Source: an uncultured Draconibacterium sp.
GTDB lineage: Bacteria > Bacteroidota > Bacteroidia > Bacteroidales > Prolixibacteraceae
Direction of reading: 5' to 3'
Assembly (NCBI RefSeq): GCF_963674925.1
Contig: NZ_OY771649.1
Coordinates: forward strand, 1,736,001 to 1,800,000
Length of the DNA stretch: 64,000 nt
The position numbers and the translations under genes were made by a program. Shown here piece by piece: positions 35,087 to 43,931 of this stretch (position 1 is its first letter; every line of letters begins with the position of its first letter). Below the pieces are notes generated by a model. It was not told the origin of the DNA and did not search any database. It saw only the letters and a list, made by a program, of their open reading frames with translations.

Positions 35087-36934
35087 TTATTCTTCGGCGA
35101 GCAACTGCAAATCATTCACCATTTTAACAAGCTGAATAAACTCTGAGCGATAACCTTCCTCATCATCGCCTTTTGCCCTGCGCGCAAGTTCCAAAATGGA
35201 ATCGAAATTTGTGTTTCCGGCAAACTCAGAATTGCGAAGCAGCATGCCAAATTCAGCCACCGCGGCCGAAAAACGGAAATTAGCCGAAGTATTTTCAACA
35301 AGTTTGCTTTCAAGCGGAATCTCCATTAATTTACTTTCACTTCCTTCGGGCTCTTTGTAGCGCAGTTTAATTGTTAACAACTCGTCGCTTACTTTTCCAC
35401 CTACTGTTTCATTATTCTGGTATTTTAGCGGATCAACCGAAGGCTGGTGTTTTTTACTTTTTGAATTGGCCGGAACAATTTCGTAAAGTGCAGTTACCGT
35501 ATGTCCTGCTCCGATTTCTCCGGCATCTTTTTTATCATCGTTAAAATCCTCATCGTTCAGCAAACGGTTTTCGTACCCCACCAAACGATACGCTTTTACC
35601 TGTTTTGGGTTAAATTCTAACTGAAATTTTACGTCCTTGGCAATGGTAAAAAGCGTACCACCAAATTCGCTGACAAATACTTTTCGAGCTTCCTGAATAT
35701 TGTCGATATAGGCATAATTCCCGTTTCCTTTATCGGCAATGGTTTCCATTTTATCGTCTTTTATGTTACCTGACCCAAAACCCAAAACCGAGATAAACAC
35801 ACCATTTTCACGTTTTTGTTCCACCAGGCGTTCCATTTCTGAAGTACTTGAAACTCCCACATTAAAATCGCCGTCGGTAGCCAAAATAATTCGGTTGTTT
35901 CCACCTTCAATAAAATTCTCTTCGGCAATTTTGTAAGCCAATTTTATACCTGCTCCTCCGGCTGTTGAACCACCTGCATTCAACTTTTCAAGGGCACTAA
36001 GAATTTTTGTTTTTTGATTACCGGGTGTTGAATCCAGTACTTTTCCGGCAGCTCCTGCATAAACTACAATTGCCACACGATCATTGGGGCGAAGTTCATT
36101 CACCAACATTTTAAAAGCCCGTTTTAATAATGGAAGTTTTTGGGAAGAATTCATCGATCCGGAAACATCAAACAAAAACACAAGATTGGAGGGAGGTAAT
36201 TCCGTTTTATCGAAACTTTTTCCTTTCAGGCCAATATGCATCAGATAATTTTCGCTATTCCATGGGCAGGTTGAAACTTCGGTTGAAACACTAAACGGGT
36301 GTTCGCCCTGTGGTTCCGAATAATCATACGAAAAATAGTTGATCATTTCTTCAATACGAACGGCATCAACTGGAGGTAAATTTCCCGAATTTAAGTACCT
36401 GCGTACATTGGAATACGAGGCATTATCAACATCAATAGAAAACGTAGACAGCGGATTAACACGCACGTTTTTGAATCCGTTTTCACGAATTGTTGAGTAA
36501 TTTTCAGTATTCCATTCAAAATCATCATTTATTATCATAATAGAAGAATGACCTACAGGCACTTCTGCAACACAGCCTGTTAGCGCTACCTTTTTTTGGC
36601 GTCCATATCCAATCACCACCACTTCTTCACAACCAATCTCGTCGTTGGTCATCTTTACATCTACCGTATCCTCCCTGCCTATTCGTACTTTCTCGGTTTC
36701 CATTCCAATAAATGAAAAGATTAAGTTTTTATCCTGAGGATTAACACCAATACTGTAATACCCACTCATATCAGTAACTGTTCCGCGCGATGTATTTTCA
36801 ACCATGATAGTAACTCCCGGAAGCGGAGCGCCTGATTCGTCGCTAACGGTACCTGTAATAATTCGTTGTTCTGTTGCCAGTCCTATGCCCGAAAACACAA
36901 GAAACAAGGCCAGTGAAAGAATAATATGTTTCAT
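35087..36934 (-). CDS. Exported vWA-domain protein with CarboxypepD-like and DUF3520-like regions
   Basis: A 615-residue protein from the ATG at 36934, which gives a normal signal peptide; 16 extra upstream residues are discarded. Order: CarboxypepD-regulatory-like beta domain (about 24-100, GTVSDESGAPLPGVTIMVEN), then VVVIGYGRQKK (105-115), a motif usually seen at the SusC plug. A vWA domain follows with MIDAS DVSGS at 256-260 and later ATDGDFNVG, and the C-terminus resembles DUF3520. The MIDAS site would bind a metal-bridged protein ligand. Bacteroidota have many such YfbK-like proteins of unknown role. It is divergent from an ECF sigma gene whose anti-sigma partner carries the same VVVIGYG motif. 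Confidence 0.85.
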   Translation of the reverse strand: MKHIILSLALFLVFSGIGLATEQRIITGTVSDESGAPLPGVTIMVENTSRGTVTDMSGYYSIGVNPQDKNLIFSFIGMETEKVRIGREDTVDVKMTNDEIGCEEVVVIGYGRQKKVALTGCVAEVPVGHSSIMIINDDFEWNTENYSTIRENGFKNVRVNPLSTFSIDVDNASYSNVRRYLNSGNLPPVDAVRIEEMINYFSYDYSEPQGEHPFSVSTEVSTCPWNSENYLMHIGLKGKSFDKTELPPSNLVFLFDVSGSMNSSQKLPLLKRAFKMLVNELRPNDRVAIVVYAGAAGKVLDSTPGNQKTKILSALEKLNAGGSTAGGAGIKLAYKIAEENFIEGGNNRIILATDGDFNVGVSSTSEMERLVEQKRENGVFISVLGFGSGNIKDDKMETIADKGNGNYAYIDNIQEARKVFVSEFGGTLFTIAKDVKFQLEFNPKQVKAYRLVGYENRLLNDEDFNDDKKDAGEIGAGHTVTALYEIVPANSKSKKHQPSVDPLKYQNNETVGGKVSDELLTIKLRYKEPEGSESKLMEIPLESKLVENTSANFRFSAAVAEFGMLLRNSEFAGNTNFDSILELARRAKGDDEEGYRSEFIQLVKMVNDLQLLAEE

Positions 36935-37049
36935 AATCTGAAGTTTTAAAATTTTGATTTCACTAAGAGGATGCAACAGCATTTAGAATTCCATAAAAAA
37001 TTTTTAATAAAATTGAATTATCTTACTTTTAGGTGCTATTAAAACCAAA

Positions 37050-37646
37050 ATGCGGCTTACCTTATTTCAAAAAAATATCAGAATGCTGAGCGATGAAGAA
37101 TTGCTCAATCTGTTTCAAAAAAACCTTGAAACGGAATATTTGGGTGAGCTTTACGCACGATATATGCATTTGGTTTATGGGGTTTGTTTGAAATATTACA
37201 AAGATGTTGAGCGGGCGAAAGATGCCGTGATTGAAATTTATGAGAAGCTACAGGCCGATCTTCCAAATCAGCAGGTAAAAAACTTTAAAAGTTGGCTGTA
37301 CGTAGTTACCAAAAACCATTGTTTAATGGAATTACGCAAAAACAAATCGCGAAAAATAGTTTTAACTTCAATCGACGAAGAGCTGACTGTTTTTATGGAA
37401 AATGAAGTGGAATTGCATCCTATTGACAGAGAGAAGAACAGTGAAGAGACAGCAAAGGCACTGGAAGATTGTATAAAACGGCTGAAGGCAGAACAAAAAC
37501 AAAGTATACGCTTGTTTTATTTCGAAAACAAAAGTTACCGCGAAATAGCCGATGAGTTAAAAGCTGAAATAAAAAAAATTAAGAGTTTGATTCAGAACGG
37601 GAAACGCAACCTGAAAATCTGTTTGGAAACAAAAAATGAGCAATAA
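37050..37646 (+). CDS. ECF-type RNA polymerase sigma factor
   Basis: A 198-residue sigma-70-family factor. Region 2 (about 17-85) shows LLNLFQKNLETEYLGELYARY, a core-binding helix and the DNA-melting segment near VIEIYEKLQ. Region 4 (about 130-190) has EQKQSIRLFYFENKSYREIA as the helix-turn-helix. An alternative start at 37083 (MLSDEEL) would trim 11 residues and is close to the usual ECF beginning; either is possible. Its 3' end overlaps the next gene by 11 bases, which encodes a membrane protein with an anti-sigma layout. A near-consensus TACTTTTA at 37024 could be a -7 box, but no clear -33 is seen. Confidence 0.88.
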   Translation: MRLTLFQKNIRMLSDEELLNLFQKNLETEYLGELYARYMHLVYGVCLKYYKDVERAKDAVIEIYEKLQADLPNQQVKNFKSWLYVVTKNHCLMELRKNKSRKIVLTSIDEELTVFMENEVELHPIDREKNSEETAKALEDCIKRLKAEQKQSIRLFYFENKSYREIADELKAEIKKIKSLIQNGKRNLKICLETKNEQ

Positions 37647-38970
37647 TAAAAATCATATCGATAAGAAATTATTCAGGCGGTACCTGGCAAATGAAATGAC
37701 AGATGCCGAACGGAATGCTTTTGAAAAAGAGCTGCAAAAACATCCGTTCGAAGCAGAAGCTATGGATGGTTTTGAAAGCGTTTCTTCTTCGGATTTCGAA
37801 AATGATTTAAATGAACTGACTCAGAAAACCGGCAGCAAAAAACAAAAAAGAAGAATGCCTTATTTTGCAGCTGCAGCAACCATACTTTTACTGATCACAT
37901 CGGGCATAATCTGGATGCAATTGGATCGCCAAAATCCAGTAGAAAAGGTAAGTGAAGTAAAAACCGACACTATAGAAGAGCAGGCTTCTGAACCGCAAGA
38001 GAAGCAGCCTGCCCAGGCCTTACATGAAAATGTTGCAGAAATTGAAATTTCAGAGGAAAAAAGAGATGTGACTGAAGGTAAATTAGCCCAAAAACAAGAA
38101 TCAGCAGCCCCAAAGGAAGAAAAGGTGGCAACAACGAAAAATATTCAATTTGAAATAATAGATGACGACATTGAAATTGAAAACCTGACAGAAAACGAAA
38201 TAATACCAAAACCAGTTCCTGATGTACTACCTAAACATGCTACAGAAACAGACGATCAGGTAAAGGTTGTCACCACTCATAATCGCGCGAAATTGGCAGT
38301 GGCGCAAGCGGCGCAAGCAGAAAATTTAAATAGAGACTCACTGAAAGGCAATATTATCAGAGGACAAATTCTAGCCGACTCTGATGGCATGCCAATTCCG
38401 GGTGTAAGCGTAGTTGAGAAAGGAACCAACAATGGCACAATAACAGATATTGAAGGTAATTTTCAAATAGAACTTAAAAACGACAGCAATCCGGTTGTGG
38501 CCAGTTTCGTTGGAATGGAATCGACAGAATTTCATCCACAAAAAGACTCCGACAATATCATAACTCTAACAGATGATGTGGTGGGGTTAAGTGAAGTTGT
38601 TGTAATTGGATATGGAACCCAGAAAAAAGAAAGTGTAACCGGTTCTACTACTATAGTTAATGATGAGCCTTTAAACTCGGCTGCTGTGCCGGTCTGTGGA
38701 ATAAGTGAATACAAAGTTTATCTAAAAGACAAGGCTGTTCTGCCAGCGGATATTGAAACAGACAAAGTAGTTGTAAAACTCCGCCTCACCATAGAAAGTT
38801 CCGGAAAAATTCTGGAATTTGAAAACCTGAATGATGCCGATGCGAGATTCTTTGAGTTGGCAAAAGAAATTGTACTTGACGGACCACAATGGACACCGGC
38901 ATACAGGAATAACCGCAAAGTGGATTCAAGAGTGACATTACGAGTCGTTTTCAAAAAGGCAGACGACTAG
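37636..38970 (+). CDS. Membrane anti-sigma-like protein with CarboxypepD and TonB-C-like domains
   Basis: A 444-residue protein overlapping the ECF gene by 11 bases. The short cytoplasmic N-terminus (1-74, KLFRRYLANEMTDAERNAFE) resembles an anti-sigma domain and is followed by one membrane helix (75-95). A Glu/Lys-rich periplasmic linker (about 100-235) leads to a CarboxypepD-like domain (240-314), the SusC-style VVVIGYGTQKKE (321-332) and a TonB C-terminal-like domain (360-441: KLRLTIESSGKILEFENLND). Only the first part is expected of an anti-sigma factor; the rest joins two domains normally found in a receptor and in TonB. It probably holds the sigma factor until a periplasmic signal arrives. 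The stop overlaps the convergent NTF2-like gene by four bases. Confidence 0.82.
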   Translation: MSNNKNHIDKKLFRRYLANEMTDAERNAFEKELQKHPFEAEAMDGFESVSSSDFENDLNELTQKTGSKKQKRRMPYFAAAATILLLITSGIIWMQLDRQNPVEKVSEVKTDTIEEQASEPQEKQPAQALHENVAEIEISEEKRDVTEGKLAQKQESAAPKEEKVATTKNIQFEIIDDDIEIENLTENEIIPKPVPDVLPKHATETDDQVKVVTTHNRAKLAVAQAAQAENLNRDSLKGNIIRGQILADSDGMPIPGVSVVEKGTNNGTITDIEGNFQIELKNDSNPVVASFVGMESTEFHPQKDSDNIITLTDDVVGLSEVVVIGYGTQKKESVTGSTTIVNDEPLNSAAVPVCGISEYKVYLKDKAVLPADIETDKVVVKLRLTIESSGKILEFENLNDADARFFELAKEIVLDGPQWTPAYRNNRKVDSRVTLRVVFKKADD

Positions 38971-39416
38971 CTCTCCCCGCTCGAATGATCGCTAACAATC
39001 ACCCACTTCCCATCTATCTTTTGAATAACTAGTGTAAAATGACCTGCCAGATCACCGATTTCGCGGGTTAATTCAAACCGACCAATCAGAAAAACTGTTT
39101 TGGTGTCAATTTTATTTATATCCAGAACTTTGAATTCCAGGTGTCCCATCGCTTTTTTATCCGGGTAACCTTTTTTGTAGCTGTCGAGTGTGGCCTGCCA
39201 GCCGTATGTTGGTCCGCGCGAACCCATAAACACCAGCTTATTCGATTTCCAGTAGGTTTCCATAAACTTTTCAAGATTGCCCTCCTTCCAGGCTTCTGCC
39301 TGTTTATCGAGCAACGATAAAATATGCTGCTTTTCACTTTTTGTGAGTTTCTCCTGTGCAAACCCGGAAATCGCAAACAGTAAAATCATTACGCTGATAA
39401 CAAAAGTCCTTCTCAT
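38967..39416 (-). CDS. Exported NTF2-like (SnoaL/DUF4440-type) protein
   Basis: A 149-residue protein with a signal peptide (MRRTFVISVMILLFAISGFAQ) and a single NTF2-like cone fold: helix with LLDKQAEAWKEGNLEKFMETYW, then strands with LVFMGSRGPTYGWQATLDSY and a final GKWVIVSDHSSGES. These small proteins bind ligands or help fold neighbours; many are of unknown role. The ending overlaps the anti-sigma stop on the other strand by four bases. The promoter faces a 306-base gap shared with the SIMPL gene. Confidence 0.82.
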   Translation of the reverse strand: MRRTFVISVMILLFAISGFAQEKLTKSEKQHILSLLDKQAEAWKEGNLEKFMETYWKSNKLVFMGSRGPTYGWQATLDSYKKGYPDKKAMGHLEFKVLDINKIDTKTVFLIGRFELTREIGDLAGHFTLVIQKIDGKWVIVSDHSSGES

Positions 39417-39722
39417 AAAATTGATTTTAGAATTGAGTGTTGAAAATAATGTATTTTAAAGCTCACATTCAACAATCAAAGAAAAATTTTGCAATTCGTC
39501 ATTTTTAAGTCTTCTTCCCTACTATTTCTTTAGTTTTACCAAGGTCTGCATGATCTCCAACAACTTACCATAAAATATATACATTAAGAACTCTTTATAT
39601 AAATCACACTCACTAATCATATAAATTCGATTTAGGTGAATAAACTTTCTTCTGGCATATACTTTGTAACTTTACTGAATCAAAGTAACAGACAAACAGT
39701 TAAAATCATTAAAAATTAAGTC
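39417..39722. other. Divergent promoter gap without genes
   Basis: About 306 AT-rich bases between the NTF2-like and SIMPL genes. I see no repeat of the window's families. The stretch TATACTTTG near 39658 resembles a Bacteroidota -7 box with one extra spacer base but lacks a matching -33. Confidence 0.4.
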
Positions 39723-40448
39723 ATGAAGAGAATTATTTTATCCTTAGCCGTTATCGTTTTTTCGCTTGGCTCATTTGCTCAAAATAATCAAGGTGGAATT
39801 ATTACTGTTGAAGGAAAATCATCAGTAAAATTAGCTCCGGAAGATATATCGTTCACAGTAAATTTCAGTGTAAAAAATGAAAATTACAAGGAGTGCGCAG
39901 AAATGTCTGTCGAAAAAATGGACGAAATCAAAAAACTCTTTATCGAAAACGGAATTGACGAGGAGTTGATAAAAACAAACAGCTTTTCAATCCGCGAAGT
40001 TCAAAAATACGATCCGCAACTGCGGCAGTCAGTATTTGAAGGCTACGAGGCAAATATTCCGGTAACCATCCGTACCAAAAAAAATTATGAGAAGAATGAT
40101 AAAATCTTTGAATTGATTAAAGACAATCTGCAGTCGAATTTCAATCTGAATTTTGCGCTTTCGGAAGAACAAATGGAAACTGTAAAAGAAAAATTGATTC
40201 AACTGGCCGTTGAAGATGCCAAACAAAAAGCAACTGTAATTGCCAAAAGCGCTGATGTTCAATTGGGCAAAATAAAATCAATCCAATATGGCGAACCCCG
40301 GATGATTGGAACTTACAACACCAATATGGAACTTATGAGAGCAGAAACAATGCCTTTAATGAATGCTGCAAAAGCGGATATTACTTCTGTACTTTCGCCC
40401 GACGAAATTGAAATGCGTACAAATATTGTTATCGCCTGGGAAATATAA
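39723..40448 (+). CDS. SIMPL-domain (DUF541) exported protein
   Basis: A 241-residue protein with a signal peptide (MKRIILSLAVIVFSLGSFAQ). The SIMPL domain starts at GIITVEGKSSVKLAPEDISF and runs through repeated beta-alpha units to FALSEEQMETVKEKLIQLAV and EDAKQKATVIAKSADV, then the closing strand EIEMRTNIVIAWEI. Members form ring-like periplasmic assemblies in E. coli (YggE) and are tied to oxidative stress resistance. Convergence with katG is therefore suggestive but may be chance. Both genes share a bidirectional terminator. Confidence 0.9.
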   Translation: MKRIILSLAVIVFSLGSFAQNNQGGIITVEGKSSVKLAPEDISFTVNFSVKNENYKECAEMSVEKMDEIKKLFIENGIDEELIKTNSFSIREVQKYDPQLRQSVFEGYEANIPVTIRTKKNYEKNDKIFELIKDNLQSNFNLNFALSEEQMETVKEKLIQLAVEDAKQKATVIAKSADVQLGKIKSIQYGEPRMIGTYNTNMELMRAETMPLMNAAKADITSVLSPDEIEMRTNIVIAWEI

Positions 40449-40473
40449 GATTCTAAACAGAAGACAACATAAA

Positions 40474-40507
40474 AAAGGCTGTCCAAAATAAGTATTGGAC
40501 AGCCTTT
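40474..40507. terminator. Bidirectional terminator between SIMPL gene and katG
   Basis: AAAGGCTGTCCAA (40474-40486) and TTGGACAGCCTTT (40495-40507) form a perfect 13-bp stem with an eight-base loop. T-rich sequence flanks it on both strands, so it can end both convergent transcripts. Confidence 0.88.
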
Positions 40508-40527
40508 ATATTTATAAGCGTTATTGG

Positions 40528-42699
40528 TTATTCAACATCAAAACGATCGGCATTCATCACTTTATTCCAGGCTTTTACAAAATCGATTACAAACTTCTCT
40601 TTGCTATCATCTTGCGCATAAACTTCGGCGTATGCGCGTAATACAGCGTTCGATCCAAATACCAGATCAATGCGTGTTGCCGTCCATTTTACTTCGCCGG
40701 TTTTCCGGTTACGAATGTTGTAAAGTCCTTTCCCGGTGGGTTCCCAAACGTAAGCCATATCGGTAAGGTTTATAAAGAAATCGTTGTTTAGCGCACCAAC
40801 ATTATCCGTAAATACACCATGTTTTGTACCTGCATAATTTGTTCCCATCATTCGCATACCTCCAATTAACACAGTCATTTCGTGAGCTGCTAATCCCATT
40901 AACTGGGCACGGTCGAGCAGCAGTTCCTCCGGACTAACCACGTAATCCTTTTTCAGCCAGTTTCTAAAACCATCGGCCAAAGGCTCAAGCGGAGCAAACG
41001 ACTCGGAATCGGTCATTTCATCGGTAGCATCTCCACGTCCGGGCAGAAATGGAACAGCAACATTCATTCCTGCATTTTTAATGGCCTGTTCTACCCCAAC
41101 ATTTCCGGACAATACAATAACATCGGCTACGCTAGCTCCAGTTTCAGCAGCAATTGGTTCGAGCACAGCCAAAACTTTTGCCAAACGTTCCGGCTCATTT
41201 CCTTCCCAGTCTTTTTGAGGAGCTAAACGAATACGTGCACCATTCGCTCCACCGCGCATATCCGATCCGCGGAAGGTTCTTGCGCTATCCCAGGCGGTAG
41301 CAACCATGTCTGAAATAAGAAGTCCCGAAGCAGCAATTTTTGCTTTTACCGAATCTACATCATAATCCGATTTACCTGTCGGAACAGGGTCTTGCCAGAT
41401 CAGATCTTCATCAGGAACATCCGGTCCGAAATAACGTGCTTTCGGGCCCATATCGCGATGTGTTAATTTAAACCAGGCGCGGGCAAAAGCATCCGACAGA
41501 GCATCAAAGTCATTCATGAATTTTTCCGAAATCTTTCTGTACTCCGGATCCATTTTTAAGGCCATATCGGCATCGGTCATCATCGGGATGGTGCGAATAG
41601 AAAAATCCTCTACATCAGCGGGTTTGTCCTCTTCGGCAATGCTTACAGGCTCCCATTGCTGAGCACCGGCAGGGCTTTTACGCAATTCCCAATCGTGGTT
41701 AAACAGCATCTTAAAATAACCATTATCCCATTTTGTTGGCTCTGTTGTCCAGGCACCCTCCAAACCACTGGTAACCGTATATCGTCCTTTTCCGGTTTTA
41801 TGCGGATTCTTCCAACCCATACCCTGCTCTTCCACATCAGCCAACTCCGGATCAGGTCCCAACGCTTCCGCATCGCCGTTACCATGCGTTTTACCAACCG
41901 TGTGTCCACCGGCGGTTAACGCTACTGTTTCCTCATCGTTCATCGCCATTCTTCGGAAAGTCTCGCGCATTTGTTGCGCCGTTTTTAGCGGATCAGGTTT
42001 TCCGTTTACACCTTCAGGATTTACATAGATCAATCCCATTTGAACGGCAGCCAACGGATTTTCCATCGTTTCAGGCTTTGTTACATCATCGTAACGTTCA
42101 TCACTTGGTGCCAGCCATTCTTTTTCGGCTCCCCAATAGGTGTCTTTCTCCGGATGCCAGATATCTTCGCGGCCAAAGGCAAAACCAAAGGTTTTTAAGC
42201 CCATACTTTCGTAGGCGATATTACCCGCCAAAATGATTAAATCGGCCCAACTCACCTTATTCCCGTATTTCTTTTTAATGGGCCAAAGTAAACGACGAGC
42301 TTTATCCAAACTCACATTATCGGGCCACGAGTTTAGTGGTGCAAAACGCTGGTTTCCTGTTCCTCCACCACCGCGGCCATCGGCAATTCGATACGAACCG
42401 GCAGCGTGCCATGCCATTCGGATCATCAAGCCTCCGTAATGCCCCCAGTCGGCCGGCCACCACTCCTGACTATCGGTCATTAAATCGTGAAGATCCTTTT
42501 TTAAAGCCGCCACATCCAGCTTTTTTAGTTCTTCCCGATAATTAAAATCTTGTCCTAAGGGATTAGTTTTCGTGTCATGCTGATGCAAAATGTCGAGATT
42601 TAATGCGTTGGGCCACCACTTCATTACTGATGATCCGGCAGCGGTATTTCCACAATGCATTACAGGACATTTGCCTTGTTTTGAATGATTGTTTTCCAT
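40528..42699 (-). CDS. katG: Catalase-peroxidase
   Basis: A 723-residue bifunctional heme enzyme that destroys hydrogen peroxide and organic peroxides. The distal triad is in IRMAWHAAGSYR, with Arg94, Trp97 and His98; the proximal His lies in LTAGGHTVGKTHG (around 260-272). The Tyr and Met expected for the Met-Tyr-Trp adduct appear in LIYVNPEGVNG (about 220) and the RRMAMNDEETVAL block. Length and two-domain duplication match KatG. There is no signal peptide; the N-terminus is the usual soluble lead. It is monocistronic and divergent from the HAD gene; regulation by a peroxide sensor is likely but not seen. Confidence 0.97.
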   Translation of the reverse strand: MENNHSKQGKCPVMHCGNTAAGSSVMKWWPNALNLDILHQHDTKTNPLGQDFNYREELKKLDVAALKKDLHDLMTDSQEWWPADWGHYGGLMIRMAWHAAGSYRIADGRGGGGTGNQRFAPLNSWPDNVSLDKARRLLWPIKKKYGNKVSWADLIILAGNIAYESMGLKTFGFAFGREDIWHPEKDTYWGAEKEWLAPSDERYDDVTKPETMENPLAAVQMGLIYVNPEGVNGKPDPLKTAQQMRETFRRMAMNDEETVALTAGGHTVGKTHGNGDAEALGPDPELADVEEQGMGWKNPHKTGKGRYTVTSGLEGAWTTEPTKWDNGYFKMLFNHDWELRKSPAGAQQWEPVSIAEEDKPADVEDFSIRTIPMMTDADMALKMDPEYRKISEKFMNDFDALSDAFARAWFKLTHRDMGPKARYFGPDVPDEDLIWQDPVPTGKSDYDVDSVKAKIAASGLLISDMVATAWDSARTFRGSDMRGGANGARIRLAPQKDWEGNEPERLAKVLAVLEPIAAETGASVADVIVLSGNVGVEQAIKNAGMNVAVPFLPGRGDATDEMTDSESFAPLEPLADGFRNWLKKDYVVSPEELLLDRAQLMGLAAHEMTVLIGGMRMMGTNYAGTKHGVFTDNVGALNNDFFINLTDMAYVWEPTGKGLYNIRNRKTGEVKWTATRIDLVFGSNAVLRAYAEVYAQDDSKEKFVIDFVKAWNKVMNADRFDVE

Positions 42700-42959
42700 A
42701 TACTTAGTTTTAAGTGATAATTTATGAACTATCCTAATAAGATACGAAAAACAGCGCGACTAAAAAATGACTAATCCTTTAATTAACAAGCTTTTAAATA
42801 CTTATTATTAATGTCTAATAGATTATATCTATAAAAACCACAATTCAGATATACATAATCACATTGACTTTTTTAACTGATGATTAAATCTTCGTTTATT
42901 AGCAATTGAACTTTCATGCAGTGTTGGGGTTCTGTTACTTTTACCGCAAATTATAGAAA

Positions 42960-43544
42960 ATGGCAATTACAGTTCATCCCGAGGCAAAAGCCTTAATTTT
43001 TGATTTAGACGGAACCCTGTCTGATTCGCTTCCGGTTCATCTTAAAACGTGGGAGATAATTGGTGACAAATTCGGATTTAAGTTTGATCACCAGATTCTT
43101 TTTGAAATGACAGGCCGCCCAACCATAGAATTTGCGCGGCGCGTTGTAGACCAATACGGCTTAAACGAAACACCTGAGAACATTGTAAAGATGAAACAGC
43201 AATTGTTTTGGGACCACGCTTCCCTGTTAAAACCTCATAAACCAGTTGTTGACCTGGTTTTAGTAAACCATGGGAAAATTCCGATGTCAATTGGTACGGG
43301 AGCAAGTAGAAAAAGCACCGAAGTGCAACTGGAATCTCTCGGGATAAACAACTATTTTAATGTAATTGTGACTGCCGACGATGTTACCCGACATAAGCCT
43401 CAACCCGAAACATTTCTTAAATGTGCCGAGATGATGGGGGTAAAAGCACAGGAATGCCAGGTTTTTGAGGACGGTGTTTTAGGCATGGAAGCCGCCGAAA
43501 CTGCCGGCATGATTGTGACCGATGTTCGCCCTTACACTTACTAA
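42960..43544 (+). CDS. HAD-family phosphatase, beta-phosphoglucomutase-like
   Basis: A 194-residue HAD hydrolase with motif I LIFDLDGTLSDS (Asp15, Asp17), motif II TGAS (about 116), motif III around HKPQPETFLK and motif IV FEDGVLGMEAAETAGM. The small helical cap in between matches the YqaB/beta-phosphoglucomutase group, which acts on sugar phosphates. The substrate could be fructose-1-phosphate or another hexose phosphate. It precedes the CidA/LrgB pair by 27 bases on the same strand, and the three genes may be co-transcribed. The start codon follows directly after an AT-rich katG-facing gap. Confidence 0.88.
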   Translation: MAITVHPEAKALIFDLDGTLSDSLPVHLKTWEIIGDKFGFKFDHQILFEMTGRPTIEFARRVVDQYGLNETPENIVKMKQQLFWDHASLLKPHKPVVDLVLVNHGKIPMSIGTGASRKSTEVQLESLGINNYFNVIVTADDVTRHKPQPETFLKCAEMMGVKAQECQVFEDGVLGMEAAETAGMIVTDVRPYTY

Positions 43545-43571
43545 TCAAGCCTTCGCATAATAGTTATTATT

Positions 43572-43931
43572 ATGAAGTTTTTTAAGCAACTTTTCATTAT
43601 TCTGGGTATTAACCTGGCAGGTGATTTACTGAGCAAGTATTTACACCTTCCTATTCCGGGCGCCATTACCGGAATGGTTTTGTTGCTGGTTTTATTGCTT
43701 ACCGGAGTACTGAAGGAAAAACACATCCGCGAAACGGCTGATTTCATGCTGCATAATATGGGATTCTTTTTTATTCCGGCTAGCGTTGGAATTCTGGTTT
43801 CGTATCATGCGCTTAATGGCTACTACTTTGAAACAACCCTTGTAGTCGTAATCTCAACCATTCTTGTACTGGCAGTTACAGCTTTGTCAACCCAGTTATT
43901 GATCAATCTGAAGGAAAAATGGAAAAAATAA
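43572..43931 (+). CDS. CidA/LrgA-family membrane protein
   Basis: A 119-residue protein with four hydrophobic segments. It contains the family signature LPIPGAITGMVLLLVLLLTG (35-54) and a following basic loop. CidA/LrgA proteins were first named as holin/antiholin-like but with LrgB are now tied to export of small organic acids such as pyruvate or acetate. The gene overlaps the next one (LrgB type) by 13 bases, showing a coupled pair. Which physiological role applies in Bacteroidota is not established by sequence. Confidence 0.88.
   Translation: MKFFKQLFIILGINLAGDLLSKYLHLPIPGAITGMVLLLVLLLTGVLKEKHIRETADFMLHNMGFFFIPASVGILVSYHALNGYYFETTLVVVISTILVLAVTALSTQLLINLKEKWKK

Noticed and set aside
35065..35115. 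Longer N-terminus of the unknown exported protein
   Set aside because: It overlaps the end of the vWA gene by 29 bases and buries the signal peptide at residue 18.
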